A DNA stretch of 19,180 bases from JAPUME01 sp964605715 (GTDB taxonomy: Bacteria > Acidobacteriota > Terriglobia > UBA7540 > JAPUME01), in assembly GCA_964605715.1 (NCBI GenBank), contig CAZSDV010000044.1, positions 1 to 19,180 on the forward strand. The letters run 5' to 3'. Of this stretch, positions 1 through 8,008 are shown piece after piece; position 1 is the stretch's first letter, and every line of letters starts with the position of its first letter. Under the pieces are notes generated by a model. It did not search any database. It was not told the DNA's origin and saw only the letters and a program-made list of their open reading frames with translations. The translations under genes and the position numbers were made by a program.

Positions 1-1626
1 TGGGGCATCAACTTCAAGCGAAACATCCGACGGAAAAATGAGCAGGTTTTTTGGGCGCCCGTTACTCGTGGATTCAAGGGAACTCGAGTTTCTCTGGCAG
101 GTGTTCTTGAGAGGATAGAAGTTAATTTCAAACGGAATCTCCAGGTCATTCCTTTCTTTATTGGAGGCCTGAAGCAGACATTCACCAAAGTTCCCTTTGG
201 AAACCGGGCTGCCCGTGACGCTGGTTTAGATGTGAAATATACGTTGACCTCAAGCCTGACACTTGATCTGACTGCCAACACAGATTTTGCTCAGGTGGAG
301 GTTGACGAAGAACAAGTAAACCTAACACGCTTTGATTTGTTTTTTCCCGAGAAGCGCCCTTTCTTTCTCGAAAATGCAGGCTTCTTTGAGGTAGGGTCCC
401 CCCGACAGGTAGAGCTTTTTTTTAGCCGCCGAATTGGAATTGATCCCTCAGGAGCTCAGGTTCCCTTGATTGGCGGAGCTCGGGTAACAGGAAAACAAGG
501 AAAATTTAATCTCGGATTCATGAACATGCAAACTGAATCAGTCAATGGAATTGTCGCGGCAAATAACTTTACTGTCGCGCGGGTTGCCCGTGAGTTTGGG
601 AGCCGAAGTTCGGTTGGTGTTATTGCCATTAATAAGGTTGCAACCGGGACCCCAGATGGGGTGGATATCTATAATCGAACCTTTGGTGTGGATGCCAATC
701 TAGGTTTCGGAGAGAATCTTACGATATTTAATTACGTAGCCAAGACACAAACACCCGGTCTAGTGGGTCGTGATCATGCAGCAAGTACCTCTATCGCGTA
801 TAAAACGGATTTTCTTAGTTGGGATGTTGGGTACCAAGAAGTTGGTGAGTCCTTTAATCCTGAGGTAGGGTTCGTGCGGCGCACTGGCTATCGACGTCCT
901 TCTTACGGGATTTATTTCAGTCCGAGGCCGAAAAATAGCCGTATAATTCGCCGAGTTTGGCCGCACCATTCCTGGCGTGGTTACTACACTTTTGATGGAC
1001 GGATGGAAAGTGGGTTTCAGCACAATGATATTCGCGTCTTTTTCCAGAATGGCGGCTCAGTGGGCTTTGCTTTTAATCAAAACTTTGAGCAACTTTTTAA
1101 TCCATTTGAAATTCACCCAGAAGTAATGTTGCCCGTGGGAATCTACAAATTTGATAACTGGGTTGCGACTCTGCAATCCGATGAAAGCGCCAAGTTTTTT
1201 GGTGCAGGAAACTTTTCCAAAGGAGACTTCTTCTCGGGCAATATTCAAACCCTTACCCTGAGAACTGGGTTTCGCACGGGCGCAAAATTCCTTGCTTCCT
1301 TTCGATATATTCACAATGATGTGGAATTGCCCGAGGGCGAGTTTACAACTCATCTGGGGATACTCCAGCTCAATTACTCGTTTACCCCCAAAAGTTTCAT
1401 TCAGTCCCTCATTCAGGTAAATACTGCCAGAAAAGAAATAGGGGCGAATATTCGTTTTTCACTTCTCCGAACCGCTAATACTGGCCTATTTGTGGTCTAC
1501 AACAACCGTTTTGATACAACTGGTTTTGATCCTCATGACGGGGCCATGCCTAGCCTCTACCCCATCCGTAGGCGAACTCTGGACCGAGCTTTAATCATCA
1601 AATTTACCTACTTGTTTGATTTTTAA
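1..1626 (+). CDS. DUF5916 outer-membrane beta-barrel protein, 3' part
   Basis: The reading frame is open from the first base, so the gene starts upstream; 541 residues are visible. They match the DUF5916 domain, which in full-length proteins follows an N-terminal carbohydrate-binding (CBM9-like) domain that is absent here. Visible family signs are the opening WGINFKRNIRR and, around residues 95-125, VDEEQVNLTRFDLFFPEKRPFFLEN split over two short conserved blocks. After that come many alternating aromatic and polar strands typical of an outer-membrane barrel. The protein ends in TYLFDF, and a C-terminal Phe is the usual Bam-recognition signature of outer-membrane barrels. The ligand and role of the family are poorly known; it is often described as a membrane-associated or carbohydrate-binding protein. 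An internal ATG at 232 is not a real start, because clear family sequence precedes it. Family call is firm, function is not. Confidence 0.85.
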   Translation, partial: WGINFKRNIRRKNEQVFWAPVTRGFKGTRVSLAGVLERIEVNFKRNLQVIPFFIGGLKQTFTKVPFGNRAARDAGLDVKYTLTSSLTLDLTANTDFAQVEVDEEQVNLTRFDLFFPEKRPFFLENAGFFEVGSPRQVELFFSRRIGIDPSGAQVPLIGGARVTGKQGKFNLGFMNMQTESVNGIVAANNFTVARVAREFGSRSSVGVIAINKVATGTPDGVDIYNRTFGVDANLGFGENLTIFNYVAKTQTPGLVGRDHAASTSIAYKTDFLSWDVGYQEVGESFNPEVGFVRRTGYRRPSYGIYFSPRPKNSRIIRRVWPHHSWRGYYTFDGRMESGFQHNDIRVFFQNGGSVGFAFNQNFEQLFNPFEIHPEVMLPVGIYKFDNWVATLQSDESAKFFGAGNFSKGDFFSGNIQTLTLRTGFRTGAKFLASFRYIHNDVELPEGEFTTHLGILQLNYSFTPKSFIQSLIQVNTARKEIGANIRFSLLRTANTGLFVVYNNRFDTTGFDPHDGAMPSLYPIRRRTLDRALIIKFTYLFDF

Positions 1627-1777
1627 TAACCTTCCTCACCAAAGGAGTTCCAGGGGAGTGCTCGTTTTTATATCCTCTAATGGTAACTATTTGTGGGTTG
1701 ACTGGTGCACGGGTTTCCCTGTAGTTTGCATTTGGATTTCCCGAGTACTTTTTCTGCGGGGCTTTCACGCCCGAACC

Positions 1778-1807
1778 TTGACCGTAACCCCTTCTATTGT
1801 CTATGAT
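1778..1807 (+). promoter_or_regulatory. sigma70-type promoter for the TPR gene
   Basis: TTGACC at 1778-1783 and TATGAT at 1802-1807 are separated by 18 bases, each matching five of six consensus positions. Transcription would start near 1814, about 36 bases before the ATG at 1850. Found by eye; no experimental support. Confidence 0.6.
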
Positions 1808-1849
1808 AAGCCCACAGAGCAGAAACTAAAGCCGTGAGGAAATTTGTAT

Positions 1850-2593
1850 ATGGCGCATCTTACACGCCGCGAATTGAAGCACCAGGACGAGTTTAGCCTT
1901 GCTGTTAGCCGGGCGAAGGAGTTTCTTGCCAACCACGGGCGAGGGATTTTTATTGGACTTCTATTTGGTATCTTAGTGGTGGGCGCCGTGACTGCATTCC
2001 GTTACTACGAGCGAGGCCAGGAAAGTAAGGCAAATCTGGCCCTAGGGCAAGCGTTACGAATTTTCCATGGTTTCGTAAAGTCATCTGATACTGATGCTCA
2101 TGGTGACGCCAACACTTCAAACTATCCCCCAGAATTGACCTTTGACAGTAACAAGGAGAAATATAAAGGTGCCCTCCAAGAATTTTCAGATGTTTTCGCT
2201 AGCTTTCCTAAGCGGAAACCTGGAGGTTTTGCTCGTGTCTACATGGGGTTAAGTCAAGGACAGTTGGATCGCCACGACGATGCGGTCAGAACACTGGAAG
2301 ACTCAAGCCGTAACCCTTACCCTGAGATCAGCACATTAGCCAAATTTTCCCTTGCAGGGGAATACCTCCGTGTTGGGAAAGGCAAAGAAGCCCAAAATAT
2401 TTACCGGGGTTTACTCGATAGCTCATTTGTCGGACTTTCCCCTTCAATGGTGCGATTGGCACTAGCCGACAGCTACCGTTCTACCAATCCTAAGGAAGCA
2501 CGTGAAATTTACCAAGAACTGGGATCCCAATTTTCCCATAATCTGAACCTTAGCATGGCATTGACCTCACTTTCTGAATCCTTGCCCGAGTAA
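1850..2593 (+). CDS. membrane-anchored tetratricopeptide-repeat protein (YfgM/BamD-like architecture)
   Basis: A 247-residue protein with a basic, charged cytoplasmic N-terminus (about residues 1-27), one hydrophobic segment at about residues 30-50 (GIFIGLLFGILVVGAVTAF), and a soluble part rich in TPR-like helices. These include the stretches around GGFARVYMGLSQGQLDRHDD and SLAGEYLRVGKGKEAQNIYR. The layout, a short N-in anchor plus periplasmic TPRs, resembles YfgM, an ancillary SecYEG/PpiD partner, but sequence alone does not establish that role. The ATG at 1850 is preferred over an in-frame TTG at 1844, because AGGA at 1837-1840 is 9 bases from the ATG and only 3 from the TTG. It sits downstream of its own promoter and 125 bases before dgt. 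It probably acts as a scaffold for envelope protein handling. Confidence 0.75.
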   Translation: MAHLTRRELKHQDEFSLAVSRAKEFLANHGRGIFIGLLFGILVVGAVTAFRYYERGQESKANLALGQALRIFHGFVKSSDTDAHGDANTSNYPPELTFDSNKEKYKGALQEFSDVFASFPKRKPGGFARVYMGLSQGQLDRHDDAVRTLEDSSRNPYPEISTLAKFSLAGEYLRVGKGKEAQNIYRGLLDSSFVGLSPSMVRLALADSYRSTNPKEAREIYQELGSQFSHNLNLSMALTSLSESLPE

Positions 2594-2689
2594 AACTTTT
2601 CTTTAGGCCTTCGGTTTATTGATGGACTAATGTTTTTGACCGGTTCAGCGTAGAGAGGATTTCCACTTGGATTTTACGAGTCCTTCCTA

Positions 2690-2698
2690 TGCTATATT
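2690..2698 (+). promoter_or_regulatory. extended -10 promoter for dgt
   Basis: TGCTATATT at 2690-2698 fits an extended -10 (TG, one base, TATATT). There is no good -35 at 17-18 bases. The inferred start near 2705 gives a leader of about 14 bases before the dgt ATG. A TTGACC at 2636 has no matching -10 at proper spacing. Confidence 0.4.
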
Positions 2699-2718
2699 GA
2701 ATTCCGAAAAGAGGCATC

Positions 2719-3858
2719 ATGGTGTCACGGGTTGCAAAACAAATTGCTTCCTATGCTATGCAGGTTGAAGAAAGTCAAGGCCGCAAGTACACTGAGCCAC
2801 CGCATTCCTATCGAAATGATTTTGAACGAGACAGGGATCGTATCATTCATGCGCGGGCCTTTCGGCGGCTCGAAAACAAGACGCAGGTATTCTCTCACCG
2901 CTACTCTGATCATTTTCGCAACCGACTTACCCACACACTTGAGGTTGCTCAAATCAGCCGGACCGTTGCACTAGCTCTTGGATTAAATACCGACCTTGTA
3001 GAAGCTCTTGCTCTGGTTCATGACCTTGGCCATCCACCTTTTGGCCATGCAGGAGAAAGCCTACTAGATCGTTTGATGCAAAACTATGGGGAACATTTTG
3101 ACCATAATCTGCATGCTTTGAGGATTGTGGAGCAATTGGAAGAAAAATATGTCTCATTTCCTGGCTTAAACTTAACATTCGAGGTTCGGGAGGGGATTGT
3201 CAAGCACTCACGGCAGTATGATAAAGAGAACCGCCAAGGACTACAAGAATATTTACTCGATTCACAACCTCCCCTGGAAGCGCAGCTTATAGATGTAGCT
3301 GATGAAATCGCTTATAACTGTGCCGATTTAGATGATGGTTACGAGGCTAAACTCCTGGATCTTGAGACGATTCGCAGAGGAGTACCGGCCTTCGATTCTT
3401 CCTATCGAGAGTTTGACCTTGCTTACCCGAAGGCACTTGTAAAGTTAAAATTCAATGAGGCTCTAAAGCGAGTCCTTGACGATTTTGCGGGTGACCTGAT
3501 TTCACATTCTTCGCAGTCCATTGAAAGACTTCCCATTGGATCCGTCGATGAGGTTCGCAAGCAGAGGTTCCGCCTTATAGGATTCAGCGCCGAGAAAGAG
3601 AAAGTTCGAGGAGACTTGAGGTCCCTTCTTCAATCTTCATTGTATTCCCATGAGGAATTGGTAAAAGAGCGAGAAAAAGCCATGATCAAGATGGAATGGC
3701 TATTTCACTATTACCTTGATCATCCTGACTGCATGGCCCGCTTTTATTATGAGAAAAGTTGTTCGGAGCCCCTTCATCGCGCTGTCTGCTACTATATAGC
3801 TGGCATGACAGACAACTTTTTGCAGGAGCAATATCAACTGCGTATGCGCGGTTCGTGA
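2719..3858 (+). CDS. dgt: deoxyguanosinetriphosphate triphosphohydrolase-like HD-domain protein
   Basis: This is a 379-residue HD-superfamily enzyme of the dGTPase family, which hydrolyses dGTP (in some members other dNTPs) to the nucleoside and triphosphate, adjusting dNTP pools. The metal-binding HD set is visible: the first His in RLTHTLEVAQ (H72), the HD pair in VHDLGHPPFGHAGE (H101-D102), and the distal Asp in LIDVADEIAYNCADLDDG. The N-terminal RNDFERDRDRIIHARAFRRLENKTQVF is the usual family opening, with the substrate-side RRLENKTQVF stretch. Length fits the shorter bacterial (type 2) form rather than the roughly 500-residue E. coli Dgt. The ATG at 2719 has a purine-rich AAAGAGG about 10 bases upstream. 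It stands alone, with its own likely promoter, between the TPR gene and the yceD operon. True substrate preference cannot be read from sequence. Confidence 0.92.
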   Translation: MVSRVAKQIASYAMQVEESQGRKYTEPPHSYRNDFERDRDRIIHARAFRRLENKTQVFSHRYSDHFRNRLTHTLEVAQISRTVALALGLNTDLVEALALVHDLGHPPFGHAGESLLDRLMQNYGEHFDHNLHALRIVEQLEEKYVSFPGLNLTFEVREGIVKHSRQYDKENRQGLQEYLLDSQPPLEAQLIDVADEIAYNCADLDDGYEAKLLDLETIRRGVPAFDSSYREFDLAYPKALVKLKFNEALKRVLDDFAGDLISHSSQSIERLPIGSVDEVRKQRFRLIGFSAEKEKVRGDLRSLLQSSLYSHEELVKEREKAMIKMEWLFHYYLDHPDCMARFYYEKSCSEPLHRAVCYYIAGMTDNFLQEQYQLRMRGS

Positions 3859-3902
3859 GAATGTTCCTGAAAGATGGCATGATGTTCTAGGATGAGTCCT
3901 GT

Positions 3903-3929
3903 CCCACTAACCGGTCGGACGGTGATGGG
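3903..3929 (+). other. imperfect hairpin between dgt and yceD
   Basis: CCCACTAACCG (3903-3913) can pair with CGGTGATGGG (3920-3929) around a 6-base loop, with one bulged A, one C-A mismatch and one G-U pair. There is no T-run after it, so it is not a canonical intrinsic terminator. It may end or protect the dgt transcript. No gene is seen in 3859-4049. Confidence 0.25.
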
Positions 3930-3989
3930 TTCTCCTGGACTAGCATGGTCATCTCGATCGTACGTGAATACTTGGGATTACGGGTACGG

Positions 3990-4017
3990 TTGACATACTT
4001 TCAAGGGGGGATATAAT
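3990..4017 (+). promoter_or_regulatory. consensus promoter of the yceD-rpmF-plsX-fab operon
   Basis: TTGACA at 3990-3995 and TATAAT at 4012-4017 are both perfect sigma70 boxes with a 16-base spacer. Transcription should start near 4024, leaving a leader of about 26 bases before the GTG of yceD. A double-consensus promoter fits a highly expressed ribosomal-protein and lipid operon. Confidence 0.8.
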
Positions 4018-4049
4018 CTAGGTTCTTATCCCTGCGGGACTTAGGTACG

Positions 4050-4559
4050 GTGTTTATTAGCCTCAAGGAGCTGGAGCACGGTGGGGTTGAATTTTCAACT
4101 ACCTTTAATCCAGGAGTCTTGGATTTTTACGGGGCAGATGTTGAGCAGCGGGCTCCCTTAGCTTTTGTCGGGTGGGCGGAGTTAGTTAGAGGTGAAATTT
4201 GCATACAGGGACATCTGGAAGGTTTAGTGTGCCATTCCTGTGATCGCTGTCTCGAACTGATGCAAATTTCAATAGCAAAAGATCTGGATTTATTCTACCG
4301 TCCTCGACAACCCATTGCCTCTGAAGAAGAAGTAGAAGTCTCACAAAGTGAATCTGAGATTTCCTTTTTTTCGGGGGATGGGATTGACCTAAAGGACTTG
4401 GTGAGTGAGCAGGTTATTTTGTCAATTCCGATGAAGGCAGTTTGTAGCCCCGAATGCAGGGGACTTTGCCCTGCTTGTGGCGCCAATCGGAATGTGATGA
4501 ATTGCAGATGCAAGGGGCCCGACCGGGAATCCCCGTTTGCTGGTTTGAAAAATTATTAG
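4050..4559 (+). CDS. yceD: YceD/DUF177 family 50S-ribosome accumulation protein
   Basis: A 169-residue DUF177 protein. In E. coli YceD is needed for normal 23S rRNA accumulation and is encoded directly before rpmF, as here. The N-terminal half is the beta-rich DUF177 core. A cysteine cluster lies at C61, C64 and C67 (CHSCDRC), and the C-terminus has the family signature CSPECRGLCPACGANRN followed by two more Cys, which together look able to bind zinc. The start is GTG at 4050 with a weak TTAGG 4 bases upstream; no better in-frame start lies between the promoter and the conserved region. It opens the operon and is separated from rpmF by 32 bases, so the two are almost certainly cotranscribed. 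Confidence 0.88.
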   Translation: MFISLKELEHGGVEFSTTFNPGVLDFYGADVEQRAPLAFVGWAELVRGEICIQGHLEGLVCHSCDRCLELMQISIAKDLDLFYRPRQPIASEEEVEVSQSESEISFFSGDGIDLKDLVSEQVILSIPMKAVCSPECRGLCPACGANRNVMNCRCKGPDRESPFAGLKNY

Positions 4560-4591
4560 GCGGGATTGGGATATCTCGCGGAGATGGAATT

Positions 4592-4774
4592 ATGCCAAAC
4601 CCAAAAAGAAGGCATTCTAAGGCGCGACGGAATCGCCGCCGGGCGCATGATGCCCTAACAACTCGCTCGCTCTCGGAATGTTCTAATTGCCATGAAATGA
4701 AGCTGCCGCACCGCGCCTGCCCTCAATGTGGCCATTATCGCGGGCGGGAAACTGTCTTGGTTGAGAGCAGTTAG
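4592..4774 (+). CDS. rpmF: 50S ribosomal protein bL32
   Basis: A 60-residue ribosomal protein opening MPNPKRRHSKARRNRRRAHD, the typical bL32 N-terminus, very rich in Arg and Lys for rRNA contact. A zinc-ribbon pair CSNC and CPQC is complete, so this is the zinc-binding (C+) form of bL32. The start ATG at 4592 has GGAG at 4580-4583, 8 bases upstream. A longer frame reading from 4454 is a shadow overlapping yceD. bL32 sits in the 50S subunit near the peptidyl-transferase entrance. Its place between yceD and plsX is the widely conserved junction that couples ribosome and phospholipid synthesis. Confidence 0.97.
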   Translation: MPNPKRRHSKARRNRRRAHDALTTRSLSECSNCHEMKLPHRACPQCGHYRGRETVLVESS

Positions 4775-4809
4775 CCTAAATTCCTGAACTCTTCTGAAAA
4801 GAACGGACC

Positions 4810-5844
4810 ATGTGGCGAATTGCAGTGGATGCTATGGGTAGTGACCTTGCGCCTTTTCCTGAGGTGGAGGGTGCCGTGTTTTCCGCGCGAGAACACGATG
4901 TAGAGGTGTTGTTGGTGGGCCAGGAAGAACTGATTAAGAAGGAGTTAGCCAAACACGACACAAAAGGTCTTCCTGTAAGGGTGGTTCATGCGAGCGAGGT
5001 CGTTACCATGGAGGATGCCCCTGCTCGTGCTTTTCGACGTAAACGGGATTCCTCTATTCGAGTTGGGGCTCAGTTAGTCCGAGACGGAAAAGCTGATGGG
5101 TTCATTAGCGCTGGAAATACTGGTGCAGTAGGTGTTGCCGTCAAGCTTCTGTGGGGAGGGTTAGAAGGCGTGGACCGCCCTGCGCTTGCTGGAATTTTCC
5201 CTACATCAGATGGACATCCTTCCGTCATGCTCGATATTGGTGCCAGTGTGGACTCGAAACCCCAGCACCTCGAGCAGTTTGCTGTAATGGGTGAGATTTT
5301 CTACCGTGTCATTTTGGGTGGAGAGAGACCACGTATTGGGTTGCTCTCGAATGGGGCAGAGGATGTAAAAGGGAATGATCTCACGCGCGAAGCCTACCAA
5401 TTACTGAAGGGGCTTGACATCAATTTTGTCGGGAATGTTGAGGGGCATGACCTCTACAACGGCCGGCTTGAAGTTATTGTCTGCGACGGGTTTATTGGTA
5501 ATGTGGCTCTTAAGATTAGTGAAGGGCTTGTTGAGACTTTCGGTGCATTACTGAAAGACGCCCTGTCAAGCGATTTGTCCTCAAAGGTTGGCTCTGTCCT
5601 GGTTCGACGAGCCTTAAATTTATTCAAAAAGCGCCTCGACTATTCCGAATATGGCGGCGTCCCAATTCTTGGGGTTCGCGGGGGCTGCATTATCTGCCAT
5701 GGCGGCTCAAATGGGAATGCTATTAAGAACGCCATCCGCCTGGCTGGTAATTTCTCCGATCGTCGCGTCAATGAGAAAATTGAAGCGGAGCTGGCAAATA
5801 TTCATGCGGCGGAACTTAGATCTGGGGCAGGTGAGCGACCCTAA
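4810..5844 (+). CDS. plsX: phosphate acyltransferase PlsX
   Basis: A 344-residue PlsX, of usual family length. It moves the acyl group from acyl-ACP to inorganic phosphate, giving acyl-phosphate for PlsY and so for phosphatidic acid synthesis; it is a peripheral membrane protein. Family signs are the start MWRIAVDAMGSDLAP, the SAGNTGA block (residues 100-106), and near the C-terminus GGVPILGVRGGCIICHG followed by SNGNAIKNAI. The first motif reads DAMGSD where most family members have DAMGGD, a conservative change. The ATG at 4810 lies 35 bases after rpmF with only a weak purine stretch (GAAAAGAACGGA), so its translation may partly depend on upstream ribosomes. It is the third gene of the operon. 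Confidence 0.96.
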   Translation: MWRIAVDAMGSDLAPFPEVEGAVFSAREHDVEVLLVGQEELIKKELAKHDTKGLPVRVVHASEVVTMEDAPARAFRRKRDSSIRVGAQLVRDGKADGFISAGNTGAVGVAVKLLWGGLEGVDRPALAGIFPTSDGHPSVMLDIGASVDSKPQHLEQFAVMGEIFYRVILGGERPRIGLLSNGAEDVKGNDLTREAYQLLKGLDINFVGNVEGHDLYNGRLEVIVCDGFIGNVALKISEGLVETFGALLKDALSSDLSSKVGSVLVRRALNLFKKRLDYSEYGGVPILGVRGGCIICHGGSNGNAIKNAIRLAGNFSDRRVNEKIEAELANIHAAELRSGAGERP

Positions 5845-5885
5845 CCTTAAGCGCGGCGATAAAAGATTGCTGGTTTTTTGGTAAA

Positions 5886-5914
5886 AACAGAAACTCCAAG
5901 ACGGAGTTTCTGTT
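5886..5914 (+). repeat. perfect 12-bp inverted repeat between plsX and fabH
   Basis: AACAGAAACTCC (5886-5897), a 5-base loop AAGAC, and GGAGTTTCTGTT (5903-5914) form a perfect 12-bp stem. It lies 30 bases before the fabH ATG. On the plus strand it is followed by GCATTAG, not a T-run, so it is not a usual plus-strand terminator. Read on the minus strand, the stem runs into five Ts, but no minus-strand gene ends here. It may be an mRNA processing or stability hairpin or a DNA operator. Confidence 0.7.
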
Positions 5915-5944
5915 GCATTAGATTTATCTCAGGAAGGGAATCGG

Positions 5945-6931
5945 ATGGTGGAACTGAGAGCGGGAATCGTGGGAACAGGATCTGCATTGCCTGAAAAGGT
6001 CATCACTAATGCCGACCTTGAAAAGGTAGTCGACACCACCGATCAATGGATTACAGAGCGGACAGGAATCAAGAAGCGCCATCAGGCTGCAGCACATGAA
6101 ACAACCTCCTCCCTCTCCACTAAGGCTGCAAGCCGGGCTCTGGAGATGTCGGGACATAAGCCCAAAGACGTCGATATGATTATCTGTTCCACGATTTCTC
6201 CTGATATGCCACTTCCGGCTACCGCTGCCTTTGTGCAGCATCAATTAGGGGTTCCTCCTTGCCTTGCCTTTGATTTGGCAGCGGCCTGCTCGGGGTTTTT
6301 GTTTGGACTAACAGTTGCCGAGCAATTTATCAAGACCAAAAAGGCCCGTTGCGTAGTTCTAGTTGGAGCTGAAATTCTCTCAAGGTATGTCGACTACAAG
6401 GATAGGACTACTTGTGTAATTTTTGGTGATGGAGTTGCTGCCGCTGTTGTTGCTGCAGTTGATTCGCCGTCGGGAATCCTCGCCGCCGAAATGCACACCA
6501 ATGGTGAACTGGCAAAGCAGCTCTACATTCCTGGTGGAGGATCTGCTCAACCTGCTACCCATGAGTCGATCGACCAAGGTTTACACTACATCAAGATGCG
6601 TGGTAATGAACTTTTCAAAGCTGCCATTCGGAGCATGGAAGAAGTGTCTCTGCGCACCATGAGAAAGGCTAATGTGGCTGCTGAAGAGATCGACCTTTTT
6701 ATTCCTCATCAGGCCAACCGTAGGATTACCAGTGCTGTACGAGAGCGGTTAAACGTACCCTCAGAAAAAGTCTATTCCAATATTGAGTCTGTCGGAAATA
6801 CTTCCTCCGCTTCAATCCCCATTTGCCTTGACGAATGCGTGCGGTCTGGTCGTGTAAAAAGAAATGACCTTATTTTGATGACAGCTTTTGGAGCAGGCGC
6901 TACCTGGGGCAGCGTCGTGATGAAGTGGTGA
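5945..6931 (+). CDS. fabH: 3-oxoacyl-ACP synthase III (FabH)
   Basis: A 328-residue KAS III that condenses acetyl-CoA (or another short acyl-CoA) with malonyl-ACP, starting fatty-acid synthesis in the cytoplasm. The Cys-His-Asn triad is complete: C115 in AAACSGF, H255 in IPHQANRR and N285 in SVGNTSSAS, in the same order and spacing as E. coli C112, H244, N274. The N-terminus RAGIVGTGSALPEKVITNADLEK and the DTTDQWITERTGI block are standard for FabH. The ATG at 5945 has AGGAAGGG about 6 bases upstream. Whether the primer is straight or branched cannot be told by eye. It follows plsX by 100 bases, which contain the inverted repeat at 5886-5914. Confidence 0.97.
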   Translation: MVELRAGIVGTGSALPEKVITNADLEKVVDTTDQWITERTGIKKRHQAAAHETTSSLSTKAASRALEMSGHKPKDVDMIICSTISPDMPLPATAAFVQHQLGVPPCLAFDLAAACSGFLFGLTVAEQFIKTKKARCVVLVGAEILSRYVDYKDRTTCVIFGDGVAAAVVAAVDSPSGILAAEMHTNGELAKQLYIPGGGSAQPATHESIDQGLHYIKMRGNELFKAAIRSMEEVSLRTMRKANVAAEEIDLFIPHQANRRITSAVRERLNVPSEKVYSNIESVGNTSSASIPICLDECVRSGRVKRNDLILMTAFGAGATWGSVVMKW

Positions 6932-6964
6932 AGAAAATACTGTTCGCAGGCTACTGGAGACGGT

Positions 6965-7015
6965 ATGAAAAGACTTGAGATGAAGTGGATAGTGCGAAAG
7001 GAAGCTTTTGGGTAA
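6965..7015 (+). CDS. putative 16-codon leader ORF overlapping the fabD start
   Basis: ATG at 6965 has GGAG at 6956-6959, 5 bases upstream, and encodes MKRLEMKWIVRKEAFG before a TAA at 7013-7015. The ORF ends 8 bases inside fabD, whose start is TTG at 7008. Ribosomes terminating here would be well placed to start fabD. It may equally be chance; no homologue is known to me. Confidence 0.3.
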   Translation: MKRLEMKWIVRKEAFG

Positions 7016-7961
7016 AGTAGCTTTTCTGTTTCCAGGGCAAGGGTCCCAGGTTTCGGGAATGGGTAGGGATTTAGCCCAGACCTTTCCTGTTGCACAGAGA
7101 GTGTTCCGTCAGGCAGATGATGCCTTAGGGTTTTCGATCTCTGATATTTGTTTTGAGAGTTCGGAGGAAAGCCTGCGCCTCACTGCAAATAGCCAACCTG
7201 CTATTTTGACGTCATCTATTGCAGCTCTGGAGGTGGTTCGAGAAAAAGGTTTCTGTCCAGATTTTTTTGCAGGGCACAGCCTAGGAGAGTACTCAGCCCT
7301 GACAGCTGCAGGTTCTCTCACGTTGCCTGAGGCACTCCTGCTTGTCCGCAAAAGGGGTCAATATATGCAGGAAGCGGTTGCGGAGGGTGAAGGAAGCATG
7401 GCTGCCCTCATGGGGCTGGAACGAACCCAAGTTGAAATCATCTGTTCGCAGGCTGCTCAAGGGCAAGTTGTCTCGCCCGCAAATTTCAATTCCTCGGCCC
7501 AGACAGTTATCGCAGGGCACGCGTCGGCGGTTAATCGTGCAGTCACTTTGGCTAGAGAGCAAGGGGCTCGCCGGGCAGTGCTATTAAAGGTAAGCGCCCC
7601 ATTTCACTGTTCCTTGATGAAACCAGCTGAGTTAAAGTTAGCACTCGATCTTAATGCTACAAATTTTCGTTCCCTGGAACTGCCGGTTATTAGCAATGTT
7701 GATGCTCAACCTGTTACCAATCCTGCAGGGGCTCGAGAAGGATTGCGTCGGCAGGTTACCGCACCCGTCGAATGGTTTGGGACCATTCAGTGGTTGCTTG
7801 AGGCTGGGGTAACAAAATTTTTTGAGGTAGGTCCCGGCAGGGTCCTGACAGGGCTTCTAAGGCAAATCGACCGGGATGCTAAATGTTATCCGATACAAAA
7901 TTCTAGTGATTTAGCTGAGGCCATAGGAGGACTTGAGGCTGCCTCCACGACATCGGCCTAA
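7008..7961 (+). CDS. fabD: malonyl-CoA:ACP transacylase (FabD)
   Basis: A 317-residue MCAT that moves malonyl from CoA to AcpP, supplying the extender for FabH and FabF. The FPGQGSQ opening, the nucleophile serine in GHSLGEYSAL (S91) and the catalytic His in APFHCSLM (H200) match E. coli S92 and H201. A conserved arginine is expected around the LVRKRGQYMQEA stretch, which is present. The start is TTG at 7008; the upstream ATG (6980) and GTG (6992) codons are out of frame. AAGGAAG at 6998-7004 serves as its ribosome binding site. The small ORF at 6965-7015 overlaps this start by 8 bases, so translational coupling is possible. It lies 76 bases after fabH and 47 before fabG. Confidence 0.96.
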   Translation: MGKVAFLFPGQGSQVSGMGRDLAQTFPVAQRVFRQADDALGFSISDICFESSEESLRLTANSQPAILTSSIAALEVVREKGFCPDFFAGHSLGEYSALTAAGSLTLPEALLLVRKRGQYMQEAVAEGEGSMAALMGLERTQVEIICSQAAQGQVVSPANFNSSAQTVIAGHASAVNRAVTLAREQGARRAVLLKVSAPFHCSLMKPAELKLALDLNATNFRSLELPVISNVDAQPVTNPAGAREGLRRQVTAPVEWFGTIQWLLEAGVTKFFEVGPGRVLTGLLRQIDRDAKCYPIQNSSDLAEAIGGLEAASTTSA

Positions 7962-8008
7962 GGACTCTTTGTCATAGAGCGAGAAACAGGAGTTACTGGT
8001 AAAACTAT

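Noticed and set aside
1616..1837. 73-codon reading frame after the DUF5916 gene
   Set aside because: It overlaps the end of the barrel gene, lacks a ribosome site and family sequence, and covers the promoter of the TPR gene.
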